DNA of 64,000 nucleotides from Alicyclobacillus sp. SO9 (GCF_016406125.1 NZ_CP066339.1:992001-1056000); one strand, 5' to 3'. Shown: positions 54,387-62,886, counted from the stretch's first letter. Program-made: numbers and translations. The notes: a model not told the origin generated them from the sequence alone.

Positions 54387-55160
54387 CTAAAGAATTAAGG
54401 CCCCCATTTTTCGGGATATGTTTTGGGCTGTAGCCAACACCGCTTGCTTGGCCATTTGCAGATTTTCTCCTTGTAGATAGACAGACGGCCCGTCGATGCC
54501 CACGGCTGCAACGAATTCATTGCGGCTGTTAAATACGGGACTGGCAATTCCGGTGACGCCAAGAATGGCTTCATCTGTTTCTACGTATACCTGCTCTTCG
54601 TGAATCCTTTTTAGTCGGTGCTTTACTGTCCGGATATCTGTAACGGTGTTGGGTGTAAACTGAGGAATCGGTTCAGACAAGAGAGTATTCAATGTTTCTG
54701 TCTCCATATGAGCCATAATCACATAACCAAACGCCCCAAACACAGGCGGCCGACGCGGTCCCTGGAATGACGCCACTTTTAACCCTTCCGGTGTCTCTTT
54801 GCGGTAAATGTAGACCATTGCATCGTGTTCCAGTACGGCCATGATAACGCTGTGGCCTGTCTGAATATAAAGGTCGTTGAGCCAATCTACCGCTTCTTGA
54901 CGTAAGTCCAAGGTTGACGTGACCAAATCCCCATAACCGAGAAACTTAAAACCCAACTGATATGTATTGGTTTCCTTGTCAAAACGCACGAGCCCCCGGC
55001 GTTCCAGTGTATATAGGATGCGGTATACAGTGGCCTTTGCAATAGAAGTGTTCTTGCTTATTTCATTAATTGTTTGCTGCGGGTTCTGGTATGTGAAGCT
55101 CTCCAATACGTCCACAGCCCTGTCTATTGCTCGAATCGATTGCATTTGAATTTCCCGCAT
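54387..55160 (-). CDS. IclR-family transcriptional regulator
   Basis: The start is ATG 55160 (minus), seven bases after AAGGAG. The 257-residue product has the IclR winged helix (SFTYQNPQQTINEISKNTSI, then AKATVYRILYTLERRGLVRF) and the C-terminal effector domain (about 80-250) with GVTGIASPVFNSRNEFVAAV. IclR proteins often activate aromatic catabolism genes. It is divergent from hpaC with a 330-bp region between, so it may control the hpaC/hpaE/hpaB genes beside GntR. Confidence 0.93.
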   Translation of the reverse strand: MREIQMQSIRAIDRAVDVLESFTYQNPQQTINEISKNTSIAKATVYRILYTLERRGLVRFDKETNTYQLGFKFLGYGDLVTSTLDLRQEAVDWLNDLYIQTGHSVIMAVLEHDAMVYIYRKETPEGLKVASFQGPRRPPVFGAFGYVIMAHMETETLNTLLSEPIPQFTPNTVTDIRTVKHRLKRIHEEQVYVETDEAILGVTGIASPVFNSRNEFVAAVGIDGPSVYLQGENLQMAKQAVLATAQNISRKMGALIL

Positions 55161-55314
55161 ATCTAGACTCCTTATCGCATTCTGGACATGCCTGTTCTCA
55201 GCCCGTTGGATGATTCTGGTTGTGTTGATTGTAGATTCACTCTATGAATTCGTCAACTTGAACCATGAATCGATGGAAACAGTATGCGAAGGACAATTAT
55301 CTGAATATACGCTG

Positions 55315-55341
55315 TTGACAATATAATTAAATAAATATTAA
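55315..55341 (+). promoter_or_regulatory. Probable hpaC promoter
   Basis: TTGACA (55315-55320), a 15-base AT-rich spacer and TATTAA (55336-55341). The spacing is short, which fits a promoter that depends on an activator such as the adjacent IclR protein. Confidence 0.5.
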
Positions 55342-55367
55342 ACTGACGTCATAAAATGAATTAAACA

Positions 55368-55382
55368 ACTCACTCTGTGAGT
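55368..55382. promoter_or_regulatory. Inverted repeat downstream of the hpaC promoter
   Basis: ACTCAC-TCT-GTGAGT has perfect 6-bp arms. It differs from the ATCATATATGAT sites and could be the operator of the IclR protein. Confidence 0.45.
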
Positions 55383-55493
55383 CGAATCTGGTTTGACAGA
55401 CACGACTTAAAACAGATTGACCCGCTCTCACTAGCTGCGAATTAACTTGCAGACCTTTCTATTAGCGATATCGAAATTCAAAGGAGGGGAAAG

Positions 55494-55988
55494 ATGACTA
55501 CTGTACTGGATACAAAGACGTTTCGTCAGGCAATGGGGATGTTTGCCACAGGGGTTACGGTGATGGCAACAGAAGCGGATGGAGAACTGCACGCCATGAC
55601 TGCAAACGCTTTCTCGTCGTTGTCACTGGATCCGCCACTTATCTTAATCTGTCTCAAGCGCGGTGCAAAAATGGAGCATCTGATTAATCAAGGCAGCTAT
55701 TTCTCAGTCAGTTTTCTGTCAGAGCAGCAGGAACTGCTGTCTACCTATTTTGCGGGCGGCAGCAAGGACGGTACGGTTCCGGATTTTCAGTTTCAACCGT
55801 GGTCGAATACTGTGCGCTTGCAAGGGAGTATCTGTTCTGTGGCCTGTCAGGTCCATGAAATTGTTGAAGGCGGCGATCACGTTGTGGTCTTTGGCCGAGT
55901 CATGGACATCGACATGGATTCACAAGGGACTCCGCTGCTGTTCTACAAAGGGAAGTATCAAACCTTAGCGCGGGCTGAACAAGTTTAG
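55494..55988 (+). CDS. hpaC: 4-hydroxyphenylacetate 3-monooxygenase, flavin reductase component
   Basis: The ATG at 55494 follows AAGGAGGGG. The 164-residue protein is a short-chain flavin reductase of the HpaC type: FRQAMGMFATGVTVMATEAD, MTANAFSSLSLDPPLILICL, GSYFSVSFLSEQQELLSTYF and GDHVVVFGRVMDID. It reduces FMN or FAD with NAD(P)H and delivers it to HpaB, encoded two genes downstream. The context with hpaB, hpaD and hpaE makes the assignment firm. Confidence 0.92.
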   Translation: MTTVLDTKTFRQAMGMFATGVTVMATEADGELHAMTANAFSSLSLDPPLILICLKRGAKMEHLINQGSYFSVSFLSEQQELLSTYFAGGSKDGTVPDFQFQPWSNTVRLQGSICSVACQVHEIVEGGDHVVVFGRVMDIDMDSQGTPLLFYKGKYQTLARAEQV

Positions 55989-56006
55989 CTGTTTTTTTAT
56001 TCCTAA

Positions 56007-56020
56007 AATCATATATGATT
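56007..56020. promoter_or_regulatory. GntR-type operator before hpaE (site 2)
   Basis: AATCATATATGATT is a perfect 14-bp palindrome holding the same 12 bases as the hpaG site. It lies 67 bases before the hpaE start. Confidence 0.8.
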
Positions 56021-56086
56021 AGATATGTGATAAGGTATAGCGGATTCTGGGTTGTTCATTGCAAATAAGCGTATGGAGGTTGAAAC

Positions 56087-57577
56087 GTGGGAACAGAACT
56101 GAGGTATGAAGTAAAACCAGTACAGCACTATATCGACGGAGAATTTTGTGACAGCATCTCGGGAAAAACCTTCAAAACGGTGAATCCAACGACAAACGAA
56201 GTGATTACAACAGCGGCTGAAGGCTTCAGTGAAGATATCGATAAGGCTGTGCGAGCGGCAAACAGAGCGTTTCGTGAAGGTCCTTGGGCAGAAATGAAGA
56301 CAAAAGACCGAGCGGAATTAATGAGAACGATTGCTGCAGGAATTGAGAGCAACAGTGAAGAGTTGTCCTATTTGGAAACCTTGGATACGGGACTCCCAAT
56401 TTCTCAGACCAAAGGTCAAGCAGCCAGAGCGGCGGCAAATTTTCGCTTCTTTGCGGAAATGATTAGCCGCATGACAGGTGAGTCCTTTCCCGTAGATGAT
56501 ACTTTCCTCAACTACACAACGATGAAGCCTGTAGGAGTTGCCGGGCTGATTACACCCTGGAATACGCCACTGATGTTGGCTTCCTGGAAGATTGCTCCAT
56601 GCTTGGCCACTGGCAACACTGCTGTTCTGAAGCCTGCAGAATGGTCGCCTCTGACGGCCGCAAAACTTGCCAGTATCCTTGACGCCGCGGGGGTTCCTAA
56701 AGGCGTGTTCAATGTTGTTCAAGGTTACGGAGAAACTGCGGGAGCGGCATTAGTAGCCCATGAAGATGTCAAGCTGATTTCGTTTACCGGAGAGACGACC
56801 ACAGGAAAGGAGATTATGCGAAACGGCGCTGACACACTGAAGCGCTTCTCCATGGAACTTGGCGGCAAGTCACCTGTTGTCGTATTCGCGGATGCTGACT
56901 TGGACAGAGCGGTGGACGCTGTCGTATTCGGTATCTATTCGCTGAATGGTGAACGCTGTACAGCGGGATCGCGGTTACTTGTGGAACGCTCCATCAAAGA
57001 TGAATTTGAGCGCCGGTTACAGGAGCGCGTGGAAAAAATCAAAATCGGCGATCCCTTTCATCCCGACACAGAGGTGGGTGCACTCATCCATAAGGATCAC
57101 TACGACCGAGTCACAAACTACATCCAAATTGGACAAAAAGAAGGAGCCCGGGTGTTGGCGGGCGGCAGCAGGCCAAGGGACATGAGTCAAGGGAACTTCC
57201 TGTCACCGACCTTGTTTGTGGACGTGACAAACGATATGCGGATTGCACAGGAGGAAATCTTTGGACCGGTGCTCGTCTCCATTCCATTCGATTCCGAGGA
57301 AGAAGCCGTCAAACTGGCCAACGATGTAAACTACGGCCTTGCGTCCTATGTTTGGACAACCGATTTAACACGTGCTCATCGGGTGTCTCAGCAGATTGAA
57401 GCCGGGATGGTATGGATCAATTCACAGAATGTCAGAGACCTGCGAACACCGTTCGGAGGAGCGAAGATGAGCGGAATTGGACGTGAAGGCGGGCACTACA
57501 GCTTCGAATTCTATACAGAACAGAAAACAATCCATTTAGCGATGGGAGAACACCACATTCCGCAATTCGGAAAGTAA
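56087..57577 (+). CDS. hpaE: 5-carboxymethyl-2-hydroxymuconate semialdehyde dehydrogenase
   Basis: The start is GTG 56087 behind TGGAGGTTG. The 496-residue NAD-dependent aldehyde dehydrogenase has LITPWNTPLMLASWKIAPCL, FTGETTTGKEIM, the catalytic Glu in MELGGKSPVVV and the catalytic Cys in SLNGERCTAGSR. General ALDH motifs do not fix the substrate. The position between hpaC and hpaB/hpaD, and HpaE-like segments (GGAKMSGIGREGGHYSFEFY), point to oxidation of the ring-cleavage product CHMS. A GntR-type operator precedes it. Confidence 0.92.
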   Translation: MGTELRYEVKPVQHYIDGEFCDSISGKTFKTVNPTTNEVITTAAEGFSEDIDKAVRAANRAFREGPWAEMKTKDRAELMRTIAAGIESNSEELSYLETLDTGLPISQTKGQAARAAANFRFFAEMISRMTGESFPVDDTFLNYTTMKPVGVAGLITPWNTPLMLASWKIAPCLATGNTAVLKPAEWSPLTAAKLASILDAAGVPKGVFNVVQGYGETAGAALVAHEDVKLISFTGETTTGKEIMRNGADTLKRFSMELGGKSPVVVFADADLDRAVDAVVFGIYSLNGERCTAGSRLLVERSIKDEFERRLQERVEKIKIGDPFHPDTEVGALIHKDHYDRVTNYIQIGQKEGARVLAGGSRPRDMSQGNFLSPTLFVDVTNDMRIAQEEIFGPVLVSIPFDSEEEAVKLANDVNYGLASYVWTTDLTRAHRVSQQIEAGMVWINSQNVRDLRTPFGGAKMSGIGREGGHYSFEFYTEQKTIHLAMGEHHIPQFGK

Positions 57578-57594
57578 AAGGCCTGACAGAAAGA

Positions 57595-57618
57595 ACTTGC
57601 CATAAAGACTTGCCATAA
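57595..57618 (+). repeat. Short direct repeat between hpaE and hpaB
   Basis: ACTTGCCATAA occurs at 57595-57605 and again at 57608-57618, inside the 90-base gap between the two genes. It looks like a small slippage duplication. Confidence 0.7.
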
Positions 57619-57667
57619 GGAACCGTGCTAGAAAGACCCCTGTCAAAAGAAAAAGGAGGAGTTTCGA

Positions 57668-59146
57668 TTGGGTATTCGAACCGGTGCTGACTACATGAAG
57701 AGACTGGACGAGACAAAACTTGATGTATGGATTGACGGAAAGAAAGTAGAGGGTCCCATTTCTGAACACCCGGCGTTTAAAAATGTGATTCAGAGCATGG
57801 CTGGATTGTATGATTTGCAGAATGACCCAGACTATCAGGACGAAATGACGTATGTAGAGAACGGAGTTCGGTACGGCGCATCGTTTCTTGTCCCAAAAAC
57901 CACAGAAGACTTGGTGAAAAGACGCAAGATGATGAAGCGGTGGGCCGATTATGCCGGGGGCATGATGGGGAGATCGCCGGATTATCTGAACAGTGCCCTG
58001 ATGGCGATGAGTCAGGCCGGAGGATACTTTGAGCAAAATGACCCTCGCTTTGGAGAAAATATTCAGGCTTATTATGAATACATGCGCGAGAATGACTTGA
58101 GCATGACGCACACGCTCATTAATCCGCAAGTCAATCGGGGCGTGAGCAACAGCCAACAAAAAGACCCGTACGTGGCTGCACACGTAGTGGAGAAAAACGA
58201 GCAAGGGGTCGTTATTCGGGGCGCCAGGCTGTTGGCCACACAAGGACCGATTACCGATGAAATCATGGTGTTTCCCTCTACCCTTTTGAAAGGCACAGAA
58301 GAGGACAATCCCTATTCTTTTGCTTTTGCCATTCCCAATTCAACCCCTGGTCTTCGTTATATCTGCAGAGAAACCTTTGACTACGGAAAATCCCATTACG
58401 ACCATCCGCTGGCCTCACGGTTTGAGGAAATGGATGCCATCGTCATCTTCGACGATGTGCTGGTTCCATGGAATCGCGTGTTTCTGCTTGAAGACGCCAA
58501 ACTGTGCAACGGCCTGCATATGACGACTGGGGCCACGGCGCAGATGACCTATCAAGTATTGCAGAAAAACATTGCGAAAGCCGAGTTTGTCTTAGGTATT
58601 ACTGAGAGTATTGTAGACGCCATCGGGATTGGCCAATTCCAGCACGTCCAGGAAAAAGTCTCGGAAATCATTTTAGCTGCCGAGACAATGAAAGCGTTTG
58701 TAAGAGCGTCTGAAGCCGATGCCGAACCCAATCAATGGGGTGTGATGACTCCGGCGTGGGCACCTCTGAATGCAGCAAGAAACATTTTCCCCAAAACCTA
58801 TCCGCGCTTGGTCGAAATTATCCAACTGCTTGGTGCAAGCGGACTGATGGCCATTCCGGGTGAGAACGATTTGAACAGTCCTATTCAACCCGACATTGAA
58901 AAGTACCTGGTTGCCCGCAATGCGCCGGCAGAAGCGAGATTGAAGCTGTTCAGGCTGGCTTGGGACGCATCGCTCAGTGCATTCGGATCGCGGCAAGTGC
59001 TCTACGAACGCTATTTCTTCGGCGACCCAATCCGCATGGCCAGCGCTTATTACAACTCCTACGACAAATCAGAAGCTGTGAACCGTGTGCAGGAATTTTT
59101 GAATCGGCCGGAACAGTCAACCGCAAAGGAACTGCTTTCTAAATAG
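57668..59146 (+). CDS. hpaB: 4-hydroxyphenylacetate 3-monooxygenase, oxygenase component
   Basis: The start is TTG 57668 behind AAAAGGAGGA. The 492-residue protein has the acyl-CoA-dehydrogenase-like fold of HpaB: RTGADYMKRLDETKLDVWID, ENDLSMTHTLINPQVNRG, FDDVLVPWNRVFLLEDA, and the C-terminal LASRFEEMDA and YERYFFGDPIRMASAY segments. With reduced flavin from HpaC and oxygen it hydroxylates HPA to 3,4-dihydroxyphenylacetate. It is 11 bases before hpaD. Confidence 0.95.
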   Translation: MGIRTGADYMKRLDETKLDVWIDGKKVEGPISEHPAFKNVIQSMAGLYDLQNDPDYQDEMTYVENGVRYGASFLVPKTTEDLVKRRKMMKRWADYAGGMMGRSPDYLNSALMAMSQAGGYFEQNDPRFGENIQAYYEYMRENDLSMTHTLINPQVNRGVSNSQQKDPYVAAHVVEKNEQGVVIRGARLLATQGPITDEIMVFPSTLLKGTEEDNPYSFAFAIPNSTPGLRYICRETFDYGKSHYDHPLASRFEEMDAIVIFDDVLVPWNRVFLLEDAKLCNGLHMTTGATAQMTYQVLQKNIAKAEFVLGITESIVDAIGIGQFQHVQEKVSEIILAAETMKAFVRASEADAEPNQWGVMTPAWAPLNAARNIFPKTYPRLVEIIQLLGASGLMAIPGENDLNSPIQPDIEKYLVARNAPAEARLKLFRLAWDASLSAFGSRQVLYERYFFGDPIRMASAYYNSYDKSEAVNRVQEFLNRPEQSTAKELLSK

Positions 59147-59157
59147 GGGGGACAAAA

Positions 59158-60156
59158 ATGGGATACGAAGCGTTCAACATTATACGTGCGGCCCATGCTG
59201 AACTGCTGGTACGGGACTTGGAGAAATCACGTTATTTCTACGTAGATATCCTAGGTTTTCTGGTAACTGAGGAAACATCCAAACAACTGTATTTGCGAGG
59301 TGTGGAAGAACGGGTTCACCACAGTCTGGTGTTGACGCAGGCAGACGAACCCAGCGTAGGGCACCTGAGTTTTCGGGTTGAAAGCAATCGGGACGTGGAG
59401 AATCTCTATCAATTCTATCAAGAAGCAGGCTGTCAGCCGAGAATGCGTGAAGCCGGAGAGGAAATCGGCCAGGGGAGTGCAGTGATTGTACAAGATCCTT
59501 TTGGATTTCCTGTGGAATTCTTTGCCGATATGGAGATTGAGGCACCATTTCACCAAATGTACCACTTGCACCGGGGTGCACAAGTGCGGAGAATGGACCA
59601 CTTTAATGTCTTTAATCCGGACTTTGATAAGGCCTGCGATTTTTGGATGAACCAACTCGGATTTCGCTTGTCAGAGTATGTTGAAACGGATGAAGAACCG
59701 CGGAAAAAGACAGCGGTCTGGACACATCGCAAGCCCAATGTGCACGATTTGGCAATGATGCGGGGGGATGGTCCCCGCGTGCATCATATCGGTTTTTGGA
59801 TGGAGGACATGAACAGTATCATTCGGGCCTGCGACATTCTCGGCGGCGCAGAGTTGCATGAGCACATCGAACGGGGCCCAGGGCGCCACGGCATTTCCAA
59901 TGCGTTCTTTCTGTATTTACGCGATCCCGATGGTCACAGAATCGAACTCTATACAAGCGACTATCTGACTTCCGATCCCGATTTGCCGCCAATCCGCTGG
60001 AGCGCAAACGATCCCAGGCGGCAAACACTGTGGGGGCATAAAACACCTGAAAGCTGGTGGAAAGAGGCCTCTGCGGTGGCAGATTTGAGCTCTGGCGGTA
60101 CAATTCCCGTTGTTTCGGGAGATGCGGTGGCTGGTTCAGAGAAGTTTATTCGCTAA
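59158..60156 (+). CDS. hpaD: 3,4-dihydroxyphenylacetate 2,3-dioxygenase (type I extradiol)
   Basis: The ATG at 59158 follows TAGGGGGGA. The 332-residue protein has two vicinal-oxygen-chelate domains (about 10-130 and 143-270). The metal ligands of the HPCD/MndD enzymes are visible: His148 in RMDHFNV, His210 in RVHHIGFW and Glu263 in HRIELYTSDY. Thus it is the Gram-positive glyoxalase-fold type (Mn or Fe), not the type III LigB-fold HpaD of E. coli. It cleaves homoprotocatechuate to CHMS. Confidence 0.94.
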   Translation: MGYEAFNIIRAAHAELLVRDLEKSRYFYVDILGFLVTEETSKQLYLRGVEERVHHSLVLTQADEPSVGHLSFRVESNRDVENLYQFYQEAGCQPRMREAGEEIGQGSAVIVQDPFGFPVEFFADMEIEAPFHQMYHLHRGAQVRRMDHFNVFNPDFDKACDFWMNQLGFRLSEYVETDEEPRKKTAVWTHRKPNVHDLAMMRGDGPRVHHIGFWMEDMNSIIRACDILGGAELHEHIERGPGRHGISNAFFLYLRDPDGHRIELYTSDYLTSDPDLPPIRWSANDPRRQTLWGHKTPESWWKEASAVADLSSGGTIPVVSGDAVAGSEKFIR

Positions 60157-60231
60157 CAAGAAATGCGACAGAGAATATGATGCGATTTTCGGGGGATTAG
60201 AGACCAGAAATCACAATTTAGGAGGCACAAC

Positions 60232-61116
60232 ATGGATAAGTTTCGCGGTTCAATTGTCCCATTGGTGACACCCTTTCAGGAAAATGGCGAGATTGACGAG
60301 GCAGCCTATAAAGACTTGATTGAGTGGCAAATTGAAAGTGGCAGCCATGGGATTTCCTGCTGCGGCACCACAGGCGAACCCAGTTCTCTCAGCTTTGATG
60401 AACGCAAATACATGCTCGAACTGACAGTGAGTCAAGTAGGTGGCAGGGTGCCGACTGTGCTGGGGACTGGAAGTACAAACCACGATGAGACCATGGCATT
60501 GACGAAGCATGCGGAGAAAGTCGGTGTGGACGCAGCGCTGGTTATTGTTCCGTATTACAACAAGCCGTCTCAAGAGGGACTGTACCAGCATTTTCGGGAA
60601 GTAGCCGATTCAGTAGAGATTCCTGTTATTATCTACAACATTCCAGGCAGAACAGGCGTAAATATGGAGCCCTCTACAATGGCTCGACTGCGCAAATCCT
60701 GTTCCAATATTATTGGTGTAAAGGAATCCAACAAGAACTTCGAACAAGTCAGTAAGGTGCTGCATGAGTGCGGCAGAGATTTTAACGTATACAGCGGCAT
60801 TGAACTTCTCTGCTATCCGATGCTTGCGCTTGGCGGCGCCGGGCATGTCAGTGCGACTGCCAATCTCCTGCCACGAGAAGTTGCGGACATCTATAACTTT
60901 GTAGAGCAGGGAAAGTGGAAGGAAGCCATCGACCTTCATTATTATTTGCTGGAGCTGAACGAAGCGCTATTCTGGGAAACGAATCCAGGACCGCTGAAAG
61001 CTTCGATGGGGATGACTGGGAAGATTAAACCGGTGATTCGGAGCCCCTTAGCCCTTCCTTCTGAAGACATGCAGGGCAAATTGCGTGACGTTCTGACGAA
61101 GTATCAACTTGTTTGA
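60232..61116 (+). CDS. DapA/NAL-family aldolase, probable HpaI replacement
   Basis: The ATG at 60232 follows TTAGGAGG. The 294-residue product is a class I (Schiff-base) lyase of the dihydrodipicolinate synthase family: GISCCGTTGEPSSLSFDERK, VPYYNKPSQEGLYQHF, IIYNIPGRTGVNM (Tyr135, Arg140) and the Schiff-base Lys164 in IIGVKESNKNF. Lysine synthesis is unlikely here because all neighbours are hpa genes. No class II HpaI aldolase is in the window, so this enzyme may cleave 4-hydroxy-2-oxoheptanedioate to pyruvate and succinate semialdehyde (inference). A true DapA cannot be ruled out. Confidence 0.88.
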   Translation: MDKFRGSIVPLVTPFQENGEIDEAAYKDLIEWQIESGSHGISCCGTTGEPSSLSFDERKYMLELTVSQVGGRVPTVLGTGSTNHDETMALTKHAEKVGVDAALVIVPYYNKPSQEGLYQHFREVADSVEIPVIIYNIPGRTGVNMEPSTMARLRKSCSNIIGVKESNKNFEQVSKVLHECGRDFNVYSGIELLCYPMLALGGAGHVSATANLLPREVADIYNFVEQGKWKEAIDLHYYLLELNEALFWETNPGPLKASMGMTGKIKPVIRSPLALPSEDMQGKLRDVLTKYQLV

Positions 61117-61231
61117 GCTTTGTTTGCGATTTTGAGTATGATTCGAGTGCGATTTGTGTGAAATGGAGATTAGACAGTCTGACGTGCAGGCGTAATTTGC
61201 CAAGACCTGTGCAGAACGCAGTTTACAATCG

Positions 61232-61267
61232 GGGCTTTTGAGGGTGTCCATTCCGGACACCAAGCCC
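61232..61267 (+). other. Hairpin after the aldolase gene
   Basis: GGTGTCC/GGACACC (loop ATTCC) is extended by the outer pairs GGGCTT/AAGCCC with a bulge. There is no T-run directly after. It separates the aldolase from the MFS gene promoter. Confidence 0.5.
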
Positions 61268-61303
61268 TGATTGGCTGATACCTCAATATAAAAAATCTGA
61301 ATA

Positions 61304-61340
61304 TTGACTTTTATATAAAATCATATACGATTTTATATAA
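61304..61340 (+). promoter_or_regulatory. MFS-gene promoter with 30-bp palindromic operator (site 3)
   Basis: The arms TTATATAAAATC (61311-61322) and GATTTTATATAA (61329-61340) are perfectly complementary around ATATAC. The core ATCATATACGAT differs by one base from the sites at 53577 and 56008. A -35-like TTGACT at 61304-61309 precedes it and a -10-like TACGAT falls inside it, so binding would block transcription of the transporter gene. Confidence 0.8.
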
Positions 61341-61399
61341 ATTAAAAGGGTGTAAGCAGCCTAAAACGGAGTACATTCTAAGCAAGGGGAGGTAAAATT

Positions 61400-62836
61400 G
61401 TGGCAGAGAAGTTGCAGGGCGATTCACAGACTCCATCTGGCATCTTAGCAAGGCTGGACCGACTGTCCGTATGGAGTCTTCCATGGTTGTTTGTCGGAAT
61501 CATAGGTGTCGGATTTCTTTTTACGTTCTTTGACATCTTTGACATTAACGTATCTTTTATTCAAACGTGTACTTCCATAGTGCCTGGATGTAAGCCGGAA
61601 AATGCAAATAACTATCTCGGTATGCCGGTGGTCATGAACTTGGTGGGATACGTGCTGGGAACCTTGATTTTGAGTCCGCTGTCAGACCGAATTGGTCGCA
61701 GGCATATGTTGTTGATTACTCTGCTCGTTACTGGGTTGGGCTCACTTGTAACAGGCTTTGTCAGTTCATACGGTTGGTTTGTCTTTGCAAGGTTTGTGAC
61801 AGGCCTCGGTATTGGTGCCGATCTCGCTATTGTCAACACGTACATTAATGAAGTTGCACCCAGAGAGCACAGGGCTCGCTATACCTCTCTCATTTTTGTC
61901 ATGTCGGCTCTCGGCGCCCTGGCGGGGATTTGGCTGGGATTGCTTTTGACAACACCAAAGACGCCGTTTCCAATGGGCCTCCCATTCGCATTGGCTTCGG
62001 TCCACTTCGCCAATGGTTGGAGAATCATGTACTACATTGGCGGTGCCTTGGCATTGGTTGGGTTACTGATGCGCGCGCAGTTGCCGGAGTCACCGCGGTG
62101 GCTCATTTCGCGCAATCGTCTTGCTGATGCACATCGAGTCGTATCAGACATGGAAGCGATTGCATCGAGACACGGAGAACTGCCGCCAGTTACTCATGGA
62201 AGAGCCGAAGCGGAAGCAGAGACTACCATGCCATACGCTGAGATTTTCAAAAACAAAGTCTATGTAAAAAGAACCGTTATGCTGGTGCTTATGTGGCTGT
62301 TCAGTTATATCACCGTGTACTCGTTTGCGTCAGGTTTCACGACTATCTTGTCTTCGCTGAAGTATGCCCCGCCTGAAGCGGGCCTCATTGCAGCTGTTGG
62401 TACCATTGGATTCGTACTGTGTGCTTTGGCGGCTACTGTTTTTGGTGAGAAACTGGAACGAAAGACTTGGTTACCCATTTCCGCTGTCCTCACGATTATC
62501 GGTACTTTAATTGTTGCATTGGCTAAGACGGACCTATCCGTTGCGATGGTTGGTGCGGTTGTCATCTTCTTCGGATTCAACTTATGGGTCCCTATTGCCT
62601 ACACTTGGTCTACAGAGCATTATCCAACGCGAGCAAGGAGCACGGGTTTTGCATTGGCGGACGGTCTCGGTCATGTTGGCGGAGGCATTGGTGTACTCGT
62701 GATTGCCCCGCTCATCCCAGCCTTGGGCGTTATGTCAGCCTTTTTATTAATCGATGCATTTCTCGTAATCGGAGCGATGATTGCCATGTTCGGTCTAAGA
62801 ACAAAGGGCAAGAAACTGGAGGAACTTTCCCCCTGA
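61400..62836 (+). CDS. MFS transporter, likely aromatic acid/HPA uptake
   Basis: The start is GTG 61400 behind GGGGAGG. The 478-residue protein has about 12 membrane helices and the sugar/aromatic-acid porter motifs SPLSDRIGRRHMLLITLLVT (motif A) and GLGIGADLAIVNTYINEVAP followed by HRARYTS, with PESPRWLISRNR after helix 6. A cytoplasmic loop of about 50 residues follows. The hpa context and the palindromic operator suggest HPA or a related aromatic acid as substrate (inference). A terminator follows. Confidence 0.9.
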   Translation: MAEKLQGDSQTPSGILARLDRLSVWSLPWLFVGIIGVGFLFTFFDIFDINVSFIQTCTSIVPGCKPENANNYLGMPVVMNLVGYVLGTLILSPLSDRIGRRHMLLITLLVTGLGSLVTGFVSSYGWFVFARFVTGLGIGADLAIVNTYINEVAPREHRARYTSLIFVMSALGALAGIWLGLLLTTPKTPFPMGLPFALASVHFANGWRIMYYIGGALALVGLLMRAQLPESPRWLISRNRLADAHRVVSDMEAIASRHGELPPVTHGRAEAEAETTMPYAEIFKNKVYVKRTVMLVLMWLFSYITVYSFASGFTTILSSLKYAPPEAGLIAAVGTIGFVLCALAATVFGEKLERKTWLPISAVLTIIGTLIVALAKTDLSVAMVGAVVIFFGFNLWVPIAYTWSTEHYPTRARSTGFALADGLGHVGGGIGVLVIAPLIPALGVMSAFLLIDAFLVIGAMIAMFGLRTKGKKLEELSP

Positions 62837-62849
62837 TTGCAAGTTTCTC

Positions 62850-62886
62850 GACCTCATGGCGCAATCCTGCGGCATGGGGTCTTTTT
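62850..62886 (+). terminator. Rho-independent terminator
   Basis: GACCTCATG pairs with CATGGGGTC (one G-U pair) and is followed by TTTTT. It ends the MFS gene and the hpa cluster. Confidence 0.85.

Noticed and set aside
57536-58243. Long minus-strand frame of 235 codons over hpaB
   Set aside because: It is the antisense shadow of the well-identified hpaB gene; His/Val/Phe-rich composition reflects the complement of its codons.
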